This document shows positions 27,886 through 36,919 of a DNA stretch of 64,000 nt, piece after piece (position 1 is the stretch's first letter; each line of letters begins with the position of its first letter). The position numbers were made by a program, and so were the translations under genes. The stretch is taken from positions 62,001 through 126,000 of the forward strand of contig NZ_UTVH01000034.1 in the NCBI RefSeq assembly GCF_900585905.1, written 5' to 3'. The notes beneath the pieces are model-generated. The model saw only the letters and a list, made by a program, of their open reading frames with translations. It ran no database searches and had not been told where the DNA came from. The DNA comes from Pseudomonas viridiflava. GTDB lineage: Bacteria > Pseudomonadota > Gammaproteobacteria > Pseudomonadales > Pseudomonadaceae.

Positions 27886-29232
27886 ATGACCATCAACGCC
27901 ACCCTCGACGCAGACGCCTTTGAAGACAGGATCTACCGCAAGGTCAATTGGCGGATTATCCCGCTGTTTATTCTCTGTTTTCTGTTTGCCTATCTCGACC
28001 GGGTCAATATCAGCTTTGCCAAGTTGCAGATGCAGAGTGATCTGGGGTTCAGCGATACGGTCTATGGCCTCGGTGCGAGTTTGTTCTTCGTTGGCTACTT
28101 TCTGTTTGAAGTGCCCAGCAACATGCTGCTGCACAAGATCGGCGCCAGGGTCTGGATCGCCCGGATCATGGTCACCTGGGGAATTACTTCGGCCTGCATG
28201 ATGTTCGTTCAGAACGAATTCTGGTTCTACACCCTGCGTTTTCTGATCGGCGTGATGGAGGCAGGTTTCGTCCCCGGCGTGCTGTATTTCTTCACCCAGT
28301 GGTACCCCAGCAACCGTCGCGCCCGGGTCAACTCCTATTTCAAAAGCTCGATCTGCCTGTGCGGCATCGTCGGCGGTCCGATTGCCGGCCTGATCCTCGG
28401 CCATTTCAACGGCGTGCTGGGCATGCCGGGCTGGCGCTGGCTGTTCCTGCTCGAAGGCATTCCGTCAGTCCTGCTCGGCGTCGTGGTGTTCTGGTTCGTC
28501 TGTGACCGCATCGAGGACGCGCCCTGGCTCAGCGCTGAAGAGAAAACCGTTGTGCTTGCGCGCATGGCCCGCGAAGTCAAACCGCACACGCCGCAGACCT
28601 TCAAGGACATCTGGAAGCACCCCGCTACCTACGTGATGTCAGTGATCTACCTGTGCCTGGTGATGGCGCTGACCGGTCTGCTGTTCTGGATGCCGCAACT
28701 GATCAAGAGCGCAGGAGTGGCCGACACGCTGGATATCGGCCTGCTGACCGTGATTCCCTACCTGGGCGCCGTGGTTGGCAACCTGTTGATCGGCGCCAGT
28801 TCCGACCGCCATGGTGAGCGGCGCTGGCACATGGCGGGTTGCGCGTTACTGACGGCAGCGGGGTATCTGGTCTGTGCGCTGTTCCCTGGCCAGTTGCTGC
28901 CCCTGATGATCGGCATGACTATGATCCTCACCGGCATCATTGCCTGGATGCCGATTTTCTGGACCATCCCGCCGCGTTTCCTCAGCGGGCTTGCAGCCGC
29001 CGCCGGGATTGCCCTGATCAACTCCATCGGCCAGCTGGGCGGCATCATCGCGCCGTTCATGGTCGGCCGGGTCAGGGATCTGACAGGTACGGCAACGCCT
29101 GCCTTGTACGTGCTGGGCGCCGTCTGCGTACTGGCCACCGCGCTGATTATCTGGGGCATCCCTGACCGGTATTACCTGCGTGAGACCACCCACGACAAGC
29201 CTAGCGCCGATGCCGTTGAGGCGACGGCTTAA
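27886..29232 (+). CDS. MFS transporter, ACS family (second copy in the sugar-acid locus)
   Basis: A 448-aa twelve-helix protein starting MTINATLDADAFEDRIYRKV, then FCLFAYLDRVNISFAKLQMQ-like and GLGASLFFVGYFLFEVPSNM segments that define ACS carriers of organic anions and sugar acids. AAGGAAG lies before ATG 27886. It resembles the carrier at 25285 in overall plan but differs through most of its length, so it is a paralogue, not a recent duplicate. It follows the GguC-like gene with a BIME between them, which could reduce expression of the downstream gene. Confidence 0.9.
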   Translation: MTINATLDADAFEDRIYRKVNWRIIPLFILCFLFAYLDRVNISFAKLQMQSDLGFSDTVYGLGASLFFVGYFLFEVPSNMLLHKIGARVWIARIMVTWGITSACMMFVQNEFWFYTLRFLIGVMEAGFVPGVLYFFTQWYPSNRRARVNSYFKSSICLCGIVGGPIAGLILGHFNGVLGMPGWRWLFLLEGIPSVLLGVVVFWFVCDRIEDAPWLSAEEKTVVLARMAREVKPHTPQTFKDIWKHPATYVMSVIYLCLVMALTGLLFWMPQLIKSAGVADTLDIGLLTVIPYLGAVVGNLLIGASSDRHGERRWHMAGCALLTAAGYLVCALFPGQLLPLMIGMTMILTGIIAWMPIFWTIPPRFLSGLAAAAGIALINSIGQLGGIIAPFMVGRVRDLTGTATPALYVLGAVCVLATALIIWGIPDRYYLRETTHDKPSADAVEATA

Positions 29233-29286
29233 ACTCGAAGGTGGTTTTGGCCTATCATTCGCCCTTTTGCACAGACGAAGACTGCC

Positions 29287-29589
29287 ATGACCACCTCCCC
29301 GACGACCCTCAGCGACGCCCTGAAAGACGCCACCATGCTGGAAATCGACGGGCTGCATGCCTGGGACTTTTTCCTCGGCGACTTCCTCACCCTAGAATGC
29401 ATGGACGGTCGCGAGCGCAAGACCTGGCGCTTCAGCATGGCCCAGGTTGATGCCGCCGCCTTCGATCAGGCCGAGCAATGCTGGCTGATCAGCGACGATA
29501 CTCGCCAATACCGCATGAAATGCCTTGAGGCATTCACCCCCAGCAAGGACGACGAGGAAGACGACGCCCAAGCGCCCTCGGCGCAATAA
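29287..29589 (+). CDS. small conserved hypothetical protein, 100 aa
   Basis: The product (starting MTTSPTTLSDALKDATMLE) is soluble and acidic, with a compact core containing GLHAWDFFLGDFLTLECMDG and an acidic tail DDEEDDAQ. It may belong to the Pseudomonas DUF5629 group, but I am not certain of the number. Function is unknown. It lies between the sugar-acid transporter and the lactonase on the same strand, with about 55 bp before it and 84 bp after, so linkage to either is not obvious. Confidence 0.75.
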   Translation: MTTSPTTLSDALKDATMLEIDGLHAWDFFLGDFLTLECMDGRERKTWRFSMAQVDAAAFDQAEQCWLISDDTRQYRMKCLEAFTPSKDDEEDDAQAPSAQ

Positions 29590-29673
29590 AACCAATCAGG
29601 GGCAGGCACTGTCATAGACCTGATTCCGGCGTCTACGGCACGCCACACTATTCTCTAGTAAAAGGCATTGCCC

Positions 29674-30843
29674 ATGACTCGTAAACTTCTGCCATGGCTG
29701 GCACTGACCAGCGCCATGAGCGTCTCCCCGACACAGGCGCAAAGCATGACTGAATACGACGTACTGATTGGTTCCTACACCCAGGGTTCGAGCGAAGGCA
29801 TCTACCGCTACCGCTTCAACAGCCAGACCGGCCAGCTCGACAGCAAGCCGCTGCAAGTGATCCAGGCCCACAATCCTTCCTGGCTGACCCTGTCGAAAGA
29901 CGAGCGCCATCTGTTCGTTGTCAACGAAAACGGCCCCGGCGCCAAGGACCCGGTGGGCAAGGTCAGCAGTTACGCCATCGACGCAAAGACGCATCAGTTG
30001 ACCCTGATCAATCAGGTGTCGAGCCGTGGTGACGAGCCGACTCACTCCAGCCTGAGCCCGGACCAGCGCTTTCTGTTCGTCTCCAACTACGCGGTGCAGC
30101 CCGATCCGGGCGGCGCGCTGGCAGTGATTCCGGTGGGCAAGGACGGCAAGCTGGGCGACGTGGTGCAGGTGAGCGATGACCACGGCGCAAGCAAGGTCAA
30201 CCCGGAGCGTCAGGCCTCGTCCCATGTCCATTCGGCGATCCCGACCCCGGACGACAAGTATCTGGTGACCAGCGATCTGGGCGCCGACAAGATGCTGGTG
30301 TTCAGCTACGACGGTGGTCGGGCCAAGCCTCTGCAGCCAGCGAAGAACCCCAGCGTGCAATTGCCAGCCGGCAGCGGGCCGCGTCATCTGCTGTTCAGCG
30401 CAGACGGCAAGCACGCCTGGCTGACCCTGGAGATGGTCGCTCAGGTGGCGGTATTCGATTACCAGGATGGGGTCTTTACCCAGACGCAGCTGGTGGACCT
30501 GAAGGACAAGGACACGCAACAGAAAGTCGGCGCGGGCGGGCTGCACGCTTCGCCGGATGGCAAGTTCCTGTATGTCGCCAATCGCGGTGAAGCCAACCAG
30601 CTGCTGGTGTTTGCCGTCGACGCCAAGGGGCAACTCAAGGAAGTGCAGCGCCGCTCTGTAGAAGGGCTGGAGCCGCGTGAATTTCGCTTCGACCCCAGCG
30701 GCCGTTTCATGCTGATTGCCAATCAGAAGAGCAATCAGATCGTCACCGTCAAGGTTGATCCGGCCACAGGGCTTTTGGGCGACACCGTGCAAAAAGTGAA
30801 TTTCGATTCGCCGTCGGACTTCCGTTTCCTCAGCGGCAATTGA
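29674..30843 (+). CDS. exported lactonase-family beta-propeller (6-phosphogluconolactonase-like)
   Basis: The 389-aa protein belongs to the seven-bladed lactonase family (YbhE/Pgl type): repeated blades such as HNPSWLTLSKDERHLFVVNE, THSSLSPDQRFLFVSNY, GPRHLLFSADGKHAWLTLE and GLHASPDGKFLYVANR. Unlike cytoplasmic Pgl it begins with a signal peptide (MTRKLLPWLALTSAMSVSPTQAQS, cleavage near residue 23), so it is exported. ATG 29674 is preferred: AAAGG lies 8 nt upstream. It probably opens an aldonolactone or related lactone in the periplasm; the neighbouring sugar-acid genes fit, but this is not proven. Confidence 0.87.
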   Translation: MTRKLLPWLALTSAMSVSPTQAQSMTEYDVLIGSYTQGSSEGIYRYRFNSQTGQLDSKPLQVIQAHNPSWLTLSKDERHLFVVNENGPGAKDPVGKVSSYAIDAKTHQLTLINQVSSRGDEPTHSSLSPDQRFLFVSNYAVQPDPGGALAVIPVGKDGKLGDVVQVSDDHGASKVNPERQASSHVHSAIPTPDDKYLVTSDLGADKMLVFSYDGGRAKPLQPAKNPSVQLPAGSGPRHLLFSADGKHAWLTLEMVAQVAVFDYQDGVFTQTQLVDLKDKDTQQKVGAGGLHASPDGKFLYVANRGEANQLLVFAVDAKGQLKEVQRRSVEGLEPREFRFDPSGRFMLIANQKSNQIVTVKVDPATGLLGDTVQKVNFDSPSDFRFLSGN

Positions 30844-30849
30844 GTGAGG

Positions 30850-30886
30850 CTGGCTCAAACCCCCGTATGGCGCGGGTTTGGGCCAG
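30850..30886 (+). terminator. strong hairpin after the lactonase gene
   Basis: CTGGCTCAAACCC (30850-30862) pairs with GGGTTTGGGCCAG (30874-30886), a 13-bp stem seven bases after the stop codon. It lacks a T-run, so it may stabilise the 3' end or act as a weak terminator. Confidence 0.6.
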
Positions 30887-30979
30887 TATCAATTGAAGTG
30901 ATATGAGCTAGTGCTACAAAACATTTCGGTCGAGGCGGCCGTACGGGTAAGTTAAGTCATCGCCGCAACGGCACTGCCG

Positions 30980-31075
30980 CTTTCGCGAGCATGTTCGCTT
31001 ACCCAGGTTTTTGCGACCCCTGATCATCAGGCATCAGACCACGCACATTCTGCCAGTGAGCCTGCTCGCGAAAGC
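30980..31075. repeat. degenerate inverted REP pair
   Basis: TTTCGCGAGCATGTTCGCTT at 30981 faces GTGAGCCTGCTCGCGAAAGC at 31056-31075. The two are mutated forms of the GTGGGAGCGAGCTTGCTCGC class. The wider gap 30844-31255 holds only repeats and hairpins, no gene. Confidence 0.75.
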
Positions 31076-31095
31076 GTCAGCGACATCCCCATTGG

Positions 31096-31128
31096 CCCGC
31101 GTCCGGCAACGAGCGCGGGTTTTTTTTT
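31096..31128 (+). terminator. intrinsic terminator
   Basis: CCCGCG (31096-31101) pairs with CGCGGG (31114-31119) and is followed by nine T. It lies downstream of the lactonase gene and would stop read-through into the convergent GST gene. Confidence 0.75.
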
Positions 31129-31138
31129 GCCTCACTGG

Positions 31139-31226
31139 CGCTATCGCTGCCTCGCGTTGCTCGTGAGCTCCTACTGGTTTGTTACTTGCAGGTGGCGCTC
31201 CACCGAGCAGCGCGAGGCAGCGATGA
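31139..31226. repeat. inverted REP-like pair (GAGCAGCGCGAGGCAGCGAT class)
   Basis: CGCTATCGCTGCCTCGCG from 31139 and CGAGCAGCGCGAGGCAGCGA up to about 31223 are inverted copies. The same core is nested in the large palindromic elements at 44.3 and 50.8 kb. Confidence 0.8.
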
Positions 31227-31255
31227 CGATGGGTCAGGCAAACCATCTGTGCTGA

Positions 31256-31855
31256 TCATTTCACCATCACCGCTCTGAACAACGCAGACTCGACAAACCG
31301 TTGCAGCCAGCCGCGCAGGGCGGGGTAGGGGCTGGTGGCGAACCACTGCGGGTCGACGGCGCCGAACTGGCGGATGAAAGGCGCCAGGGCGACGTCGGCG
31401 AGGGTCAGGTGGCCGGTGATCAGAAAATCCCTGTGCTGCAGGCGCGCCTCCAGTTTGCTCAGGAACACCTCACCCTGCGCTCGATAGTATTGCTGTGAAT
31501 GCTGGGGATGGCGCACGTGGTATTTGTACCGATCCAGGTGCGCCTTGAACACCTGATCGTTTTCTTCAATCAACGCCTGAATCGTCCGCCGCTCTTCGCC
31601 GTTGTCGATCAGCAGCCAGTTGTCCGGATCGTTCTGCGCCAGCGCCCAATGCATGATGTCCAGGCTCTGCTCCAACACCCGATCACCGTCGACCAGCACC
31701 GGGACTGTCCCTTTGGGCGAGTACTCCAGCATGCGCGCAGGTTTGTGCTTCAGGCTGACTTCCTCGATCTGCACCGCGCAGCCCGCGTAATGCAGGGCCA
31801 TTCGGGCGCGCATGGCGTAGGGGCAGCGACGAAATGAAAAGAGGGTTGCCGTCAT
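31256..31855 (-). CDS. glutathione S-transferase-like protein
   Basis: A 199-aa cytoplasmic protein with an N-terminal thioredoxin-fold GST domain: RRCPYAMRARMAL with Cys11 in a glutaredoxin-like position, KGTVPVLVDG with the cis-Pro, and EQSLDIMHW for the gamma-glutamyl site. An all-helical C-terminal domain contains LTLADVALAPF, the usual GST helix cap. The start overlaps the sbcC stop by one base (TGATG), so it is the last gene of an sbcD-sbcC-gst run. Substrate is unknown. Confidence 0.9.
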   Translation of the reverse strand: MTATLFSFRRCPYAMRARMALHYAGCAVQIEEVSLKHKPARMLEYSPKGTVPVLVDGDRVLEQSLDIMHWALAQNDPDNWLLIDNGEERRTIQALIEENDQVFKAHLDRYKYHVRHPQHSQQYYRAQGEVFLSKLEARLQHRDFLITGHLTLADVALAPFIRQFGAVDPQWFATSPYPALRGWLQRFVESALFRAVMVK

Positions 31856-34800
31856 CAGCCGCTGACCTCGACTGTGCTCAAGCCATTGCCCTGGCGGCGC
31901 ACCTGAATCTGCACCGGAATGCGCTCATGCATTTCCTGCACGTGGGAAATCACCCCGACCTTGCGGCCTTGGGCCTGCAGGCCATCAAGCGCGTCCATGG
32001 CCAATTGCAGGGATTCCGGATCGAGGCTGCCGAAGCCTTCGTCGATGAACAGTGATTCGATCTTCAGCGTACTGGACGCCATCGATGCCAGGCCCAACGC
32101 CAGCGCCAGCGAGACCAGAAAGGTTTCGCCGCCAGACAGTGAATGTACCGAGCGCAGTTCGTCGCCCATTTCCGTGTCCATCACCAACAGACCCAACATG
32201 CTGCCGCCGCGCTTGAGGCGATAGCGGCGCACCAGTTGCCGCAGTTGCGCGTTGGCGTGATGCACCAGCAGGTCAAGGTTGTAAGCCTGGGCGATCTTGC
32301 GGAAGGTGTCGCCGGTGGCCGAGCCAATCAAGGCATTGAGCCGCGCCCAGCGTTGCCATTGCTCATAGGCTGTGCCAATACGCTCGGCCAGCGCCTGATT
32401 GGCGTGTCGGCGGCGCTGATCTTCGCTTTGCTGTGCACGCAATTCGGCGCAGTGCTGCTCGCTGGCGCTCAGTGCGGCCTGCAGCTGGAGCAATGTTTCG
32501 TCCAGCCGCGTCGCATCGATCTCCCCGCGCTGTTCGGCCTGATGCGCCTGCAGGCGCTGTTGCCGCTCGCCCAGCCGCACGCTGGCCTGCTCAACCGCCT
32601 TTTCATCGTTTTGTAGCTGGCGACGCAATTGGCTGACTTCGTCGTCCTCCACTTGCAGTAGCCCGGCCAGGGCCTGGTCATCCAGTTCGCTGTGGCGGCT
32701 GCGCCATTCACGGATGCGCGTCTCCAGCTCGCTGCTTTCCTGCTGCAGGGTCTGCAGTTGCTCCTGACGTGCCTGCAGTTCGGCAGCGAGCTGGATCAAC
32801 TGGCTGCTGACCTCCTGCAATGCCTGTACCGCGTCGGTTTCCGCGGATCTGGCCTGATCCACCGCGCCGCTCAATTGTTGCTGCCACTGCTCGGCACTGG
32901 CGTGGCTGCCGAGTCGCTCGGCCAGGCCCTGCCGGGTAGTGGCCTGTTGCTCGGCCAGCACCCCGCAGCGCTGCTGCAGGTCCTGCAACTGCTGCTGGCG
33001 GGTCTGTTGCTGGAAGTCTTCCTGTTCGATCTTCTGTTGGCGCTCGCGCTGCTCCAGCAGTTCATCGCGTTGTTGTTCCAGTTGCTGCAGGCGCTCAGTG
33101 ACCTGCTGATCGAGCTTCATCACTGTCGTTGCTGCATCGGTGCGCAGGCCGTCCAGCTGTTCAGCGGGCAGCAGCGCAGCAAATGCATTGAGCTCTTCAT
33201 CCAGCCGTTGCTGATCGGCGTCCAGCGCACGTTGCTGATCGGTCAACAGCTGCGTTGCGCTCTGGCTGGCTTCATGGGCTGCCAGCACTTGCTGCTGTAA
33301 GCGCGCGGCTTCTTTCTGCAGGTCGAGCAGTGCCTGCTGGCGCTGTTCATCCTGGCTGATGCTGTGGCTCAGTTGCGTCAGTTGATGCGTGAGCCAGTCA
33401 TCGCGTCTGGCGGCGTCCTGATCCAGCAGGCGCTGACCCAGTGGATGGGCATCGAGCAACGGTTGCAGCGCTTGCTGGCGAGCGGCCAACTGCTCCTGCT
33501 GCTGCAGAAACTCCTTCTGCTGGGCGATCAGGCCGCCCACCGTGGTGCGCAGCTCGGCCAGGGTTTCCTTGAGGCTGTCGACCGCTTTCTGCGCGGCGCC
33601 TTCCTCGTTTTCATCGTGTTGCGCCAGGCTTTGCAGCAATACCTGAGGCTCATGCCAGGGGTGTTCGACGCTGCCACACACCGGGCAGGGCTGCTCATTC
33701 TGCAATTGCTGGCGCAGCTCTTCGACGCTGGCGCTGCGGGCCAGGCGCTGACGTTCCAGTAACTGGCGCGTGACGCTCAAGGTCTGCTCGGCCACCTGTA
33801 GCTGGTTCTTCGCCTGCAGCCCTTCACGGTTGAGCTGCTCGCGCTGTTGCTGGGCGTGCTGCTGTTTTTCCGCCAGTTGCACGGCATGCTGTTGCAGCTC
33901 CTGCTGGCTGGCCCAGTGCCGGGCCAGCTCCTCAACGGAACGCTGCTGTTTGCGATTGTCCTGCAACAGGCTGCCGAGAATCTGGATCTGCTCACCGACC
34001 GCATCGGCTTCGGTGTCCGATTCGCGATACAGCCGCTCCAGAGCACTGCGATGCTGCGCCAGTTGCTCGCTGGTGCTGCTGGCCCGCTGCTGCAATTGCG
34101 GCAGTTCCGCCTGGCCTTGCCTGAAGCGCGCGCCGGTCTGCAGCACATTATTCAAGCGGTCGCGATAGACGTGCCAGGCTTCTGCCAGTGGCGCCAGGGG
34201 CTGGCTCTGCTCCAGTAGCGTGGCAGTCTGCTGCAGCCGTTCAGCGACTCGAGTCTGCTGCTCCTGCAGCTGCTGCAGCGTGCTCTGCCCCTGGGTGCAG
34301 GTCTGTTCAGCCACGGCCTTGAGCTCGGCGGCTTTGGTTGACTCCTGTTGCAGGCGTGCAAAGTCATTCTGCATCTCGAATGCCTGGCGCAGCAAAGGCG
34401 CAGCGTCGCTGGCCTGCTGTTGCGTGCTGAGCAGCGCGGCCCGGGCTTGCTCATGGGCGTCGTGCAGGCCGGTCTGTTGCGCGATCAGTTCGCTCTGGCG
34501 GGCACGTTGCTGATCGACTTGAGCACTCAACGGCGGCAGCTGCGCGAGCAGCTGCTGATGACGGATGAACTGATGCCGCTGCGGCGCCAGTTGCTCCAGT
34601 TGTGCCAGCTTGACGCGTTCGCCGTCATGGCTGTGCCACTGCGCCTGGGCCTGTTGCAGCTGCTCGGCGGCAGTGTCCTGTTCGGCTTGCAACTGCTGCA
34701 GGATTTTCAGCCACTGCTGTTGCAGCTCCAGGCTGCGCAGCTCGGCCTGCTGCGCCTTGAGTTGCGCTTGCGCTGCGTCAAAACCCTGGTCCAGCGCCGC

Positions 34801-35499
34801 CCGTGCTTCGTCATCCAGGGGCGTGATTGCGCCAGCCATGGCCTTGAGTTCTTCGTGGGCCTTTTCTGCCTCTTTGCTCTTGCTGAAGGCGCGGCGCCCC
34901 AGTTGGCTGTAAATGGCGGTATTGGTGAGTTTTTCCAGCAGTTCGCTACGCTCGCGGTCATCAGCCTTGAGAAACGCACTGAACTCGCTTTGCGCCAGCA
35001 TCACTGCGCGGGTGAATTGCTCGAAGTTGAGCCCCAGCCGCGCTTCGATCATCTGTTCGAATTCACGCTTGCTGTGGCTGCTGAGAATCTGCTCGCTGTC
35101 CAGATCCGTCAGCGTCTGGCGGCTGGCCTGAAGCTTTTTCGCTGCGTTGTCCCGGGCCCGGTTGGTTTCCCAGCGTGCGCGATAGCGACGTTGGTCGATG
35201 CCGACGAAATCCACTTCGGCATAACCGCTGCCAGTGCCGCGGCGCAGCAGGGTGCGCGGGTCGTTGGTGCTGATGTCGCCGTCGACTTCCGGCACTTTCG
35301 ACTGGCCGATGTTGCTCAGCCGCGGGATCGCGCCGAACAACGCCAGGCACAACGCGTCGAGCAAGGTACTTTTACCGGCGCCGGTGGGCCCGGTGATGGC
35401 GAACAGCCCGGCACTGGCCAAGGGTTCGGCGGTAAAATCCAGTTCAAATGGCCCGGCCAGGGAGGCGAGGTTTTTCAGGCGGATGGCGAGAATCTTCAT
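31855..35499 (-). CDS. sbcC: SbcC, ATPase subunit of the SbcCD nuclease
   Basis: SbcC is the SMC-like partner of SbcD; the complex cuts DNA hairpins and processes ends. The 1214-aa protein has Walker A GPTGAGKST at 37-45, very long Gln/Glu/Leu-rich coiled coils on both sides of a zinc hook CPVCG (C605-x2-C608), and a C-terminal signature HSLSGGETFLVSLALALGLA with Walker B SLFIDEGFGSLD. Its ATG overlaps the sbcD stop by four bases. This complex would be the expected processor of the many palindromes in this region. Confidence 0.97.
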   Translation of the reverse strand: MKILAIRLKNLASLAGPFELDFTAEPLASAGLFAITGPTGAGKSTLLDALCLALFGAIPRLSNIGQSKVPEVDGDISTNDPRTLLRRGTGSGYAEVDFVGIDQRRYRARWETNRARDNAAKKLQASRQTLTDLDSEQILSSHSKREFEQMIEARLGLNFEQFTRAVMLAQSEFSAFLKADDRERSELLEKLTNTAIYSQLGRRAFSKSKEAEKAHEELKAMAGAITPLDDEARAALDQGFDAAQAQLKAQQAELRSLELQQQWLKILQQLQAEQDTAAEQLQQAQAQWHSHDGERVKLAQLEQLAPQRHQFIRHQQLLAQLPPLSAQVDQQRARQSELIAQQTGLHDAHEQARAALLSTQQQASDAAPLLRQAFEMQNDFARLQQESTKAAELKAVAEQTCTQGQSTLQQLQEQQTRVAERLQQTATLLEQSQPLAPLAEAWHVYRDRLNNVLQTGARFRQGQAELPQLQQRASSTSEQLAQHRSALERLYRESDTEADAVGEQIQILGSLLQDNRKQQRSVEELARHWASQQELQQHAVQLAEKQQHAQQQREQLNREGLQAKNQLQVAEQTLSVTRQLLERQRLARSASVEELRQQLQNEQPCPVCGSVEHPWHEPQVLLQSLAQHDENEEGAAQKAVDSLKETLAELRTTVGGLIAQQKEFLQQQEQLAARQQALQPLLDAHPLGQRLLDQDAARRDDWLTHQLTQLSHSISQDEQRQQALLDLQKEAARLQQQVLAAHEASQSATQLLTDQQRALDADQQRLDEELNAFAALLPAEQLDGLRTDAATTVMKLDQQVTERLQQLEQQRDELLEQRERQQKIEQEDFQQQTRQQQLQDLQQRCGVLAEQQATTRQGLAERLGSHASAEQWQQQLSGAVDQARSAETDAVQALQEVSSQLIQLAAELQARQEQLQTLQQESSELETRIREWRSRHSELDDQALAGLLQVEDDEVSQLRRQLQNDEKAVEQASVRLGERQQRLQAHQAEQRGEIDATRLDETLLQLQAALSASEQHCAELRAQQSEDQRRRHANQALAERIGTAYEQWQRWARLNALIGSATGDTFRKIAQAYNLDLLVHHANAQLRQLVRRYRLKRGGSMLGLLVMDTEMGDELRSVHSLSGGETFLVSLALALGLASMASSTLKIESLFIDEGFGSLDPESLQLAMDALDGLQAQGRKVGVISHVQEMHERIPVQIQVRRQGNGLSTVEVSG

Positions 35500-36740
35500 G
35501 GCTGTTCGCCCTCCAGCTGGACGTCCTGCAGCAGCGTGGCGAAGTCATTCAGCGTCTGCTCGTCCACCTCACTGCCGTAATTATCCAGCCAGGCGCGGCT
35601 GAACAGCTCCTGCGGGCTGAGCTGGCCCAACTCGATCAGCGCCTGCTCCTGTTCGCCGCCTTCGCTGCCACCGCGTCCGGCGTATTCAGCACCGATGCGC
35701 ACCAAGCGCACCGCTTTGCCCTGCAACGCGCTTTCGATCTGGTTGCGCAGGTCGGGCTGCGGTTCATCCAGGCGCACGCGCACTTCCAGCCAGGGCTGAC
35801 GCTCGGTGTCGGCCAGCAGGTCGATGTCCGGCAGGTCCTTGAGTTGCAGCAGCAACTCGGCCAGGGGCGCCGGGCCCATGCGCTGCAAGTTGACGGCGCG
35901 GGGGATCAGCAGGGTTTCGACGCTGCGAAGCTGGTCGCCCTCGCACTCGATTTCAAGAATCTGATGGGGGTAACCGATTTCGGAGAATGACAGCGGGATC
36001 GGCGAGCCGCTGTAGCGAATGCGTTCCTCGCCGTTGACCCTTTGCGGTTTGTGCAGGTGGCCCAGGGCCACGTAAGTGATGCTGGCGCCGAACAGGCTGG
36101 CGGGCAGGGCTTCGGCGTTGCCTATGATCAGGCTGCGTTCGGAGTCTTCCGACACCGAACCGCCCGCCATGTGCGCGTGGCTGATGGCAATCAGCGCCTG
36201 GCCTGGTTGGCGTTTGGCGTCGGCGGCGGCGATGAGCATTTCATGCACGCGACCGATGCCGCGCAGGTAATCGTCACCCAGCGCGGCGCCGGTGACCTCC
36301 GCAGGCCGCAGAAACGGCAGCGCCAGGCACCAGGCCTGAATGTCACCGCTGGCATCAGGCAGCGGCAGCAGCAGACGCTCAACGTCCAGAGTGCCGTCAT
36401 CGAGCCACAGCACCCGGCCCAGCGCGTGGGTACGCAGGCGGCGCATCAAGGGCGCAGGCAGTTCGATCCGCGAGCCGGAATCGTGGTTGCCGGCAATCAT
36501 CACGATGGTCAGGTGTGGCTGTTGCTCATGGGCGTTGACGATGAAATCGTACAGCCGCTCCTGGGCTTTGACCGGCGGGTTAACGGTGTCGAAAATGTCA
36601 CCGGCGATGAGCAGCACATCGGGCGCGCGCTCGGCCAGACGCGCCAGCAGCCAGCTGAGAAAACTGGCGTGTTCAAAGTCCCGCTCCTGGCCATGAAGGT
36701 TCTGGCCGAGGTGCCAGTCGGAGGTGTGGAACAGTCGCAT
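35496..36740 (-). CDS. sbcD: SbcD, nuclease subunit of SbcCD
   Basis: A 414-aa Mre11-type phosphoesterase. Metal-binding motifs appear in order: TSDWHLGQ, LIAGDIFD, IAGNHDSGSR, and ISHAHMAGG followed by ALGHLHKPQ. A C-terminal cap domain of about 120 residues follows. AGGTACCTCC lies just ahead of ATG 36740 on the coding strand (GGTACCTCCATG), giving a weak ribosome site. It leads the operon, and a REP pair lies upstream. Confidence 0.96.
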   Translation of the reverse strand: MRLFHTSDWHLGQNLHGQERDFEHASFLSWLLARLAERAPDVLLIAGDIFDTVNPPVKAQERLYDFIVNAHEQQPHLTIVMIAGNHDSGSRIELPAPLMRRLRTHALGRVLWLDDGTLDVERLLLPLPDASGDIQAWCLALPFLRPAEVTGAALGDDYLRGIGRVHEMLIAAADAKRQPGQALIAISHAHMAGGSVSEDSERSLIIGNAEALPASLFGASITYVALGHLHKPQRVNGEERIRYSGSPIPLSFSEIGYPHQILEIECEGDQLRSVETLLIPRAVNLQRMGPAPLAELLLQLKDLPDIDLLADTERQPWLEVRVRLDEPQPDLRNQIESALQGKAVRLVRIGAEYAGRGGSEGGEQEQALIELGQLSPQELFSRAWLDNYGSEVDEQTLNDFATLLQDVQLEGEQP

Positions 36741-36818
36741 GGAGGTACCTTGTTCGGATCAGCGTGTGGATAGACAGGCACTGAACGGTTTGATCTGGAA
36801 TGAATGTGAGGCCCGGCT

Positions 36819-36906
36819 GTGGGACCGGCTTTAGCCGGGAATGGCCACACAGCCAATACATGTCTATTTGAAACTACATCGCTTTCCCGGCTAAAGCCGG
36901 TCCCAC
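36819..36906. repeat. BIME: inverted REP pair (GGGACCGGCTTTAGCCGGG class)
   Basis: GTGGGACCGGCTTTAGCCGG (36820-36839) faces its reverse complement CCGGCTAAAGCCGGTCCCAC (36887-36906), with AT-richer spacer DNA between. It separates the sbcD promoter region from the end of batD. Confidence 0.92.
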
Positions 36907-36919
36907 GTCTGGTCTCACT

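Noticed and set aside
34348..35580. Open plus-strand frame of about 410 codons opposite sbcC/sbcD
   Set aside because: Gln/Leu-rich antisense of the SbcC coiled coil; no ribosome site and no domain.
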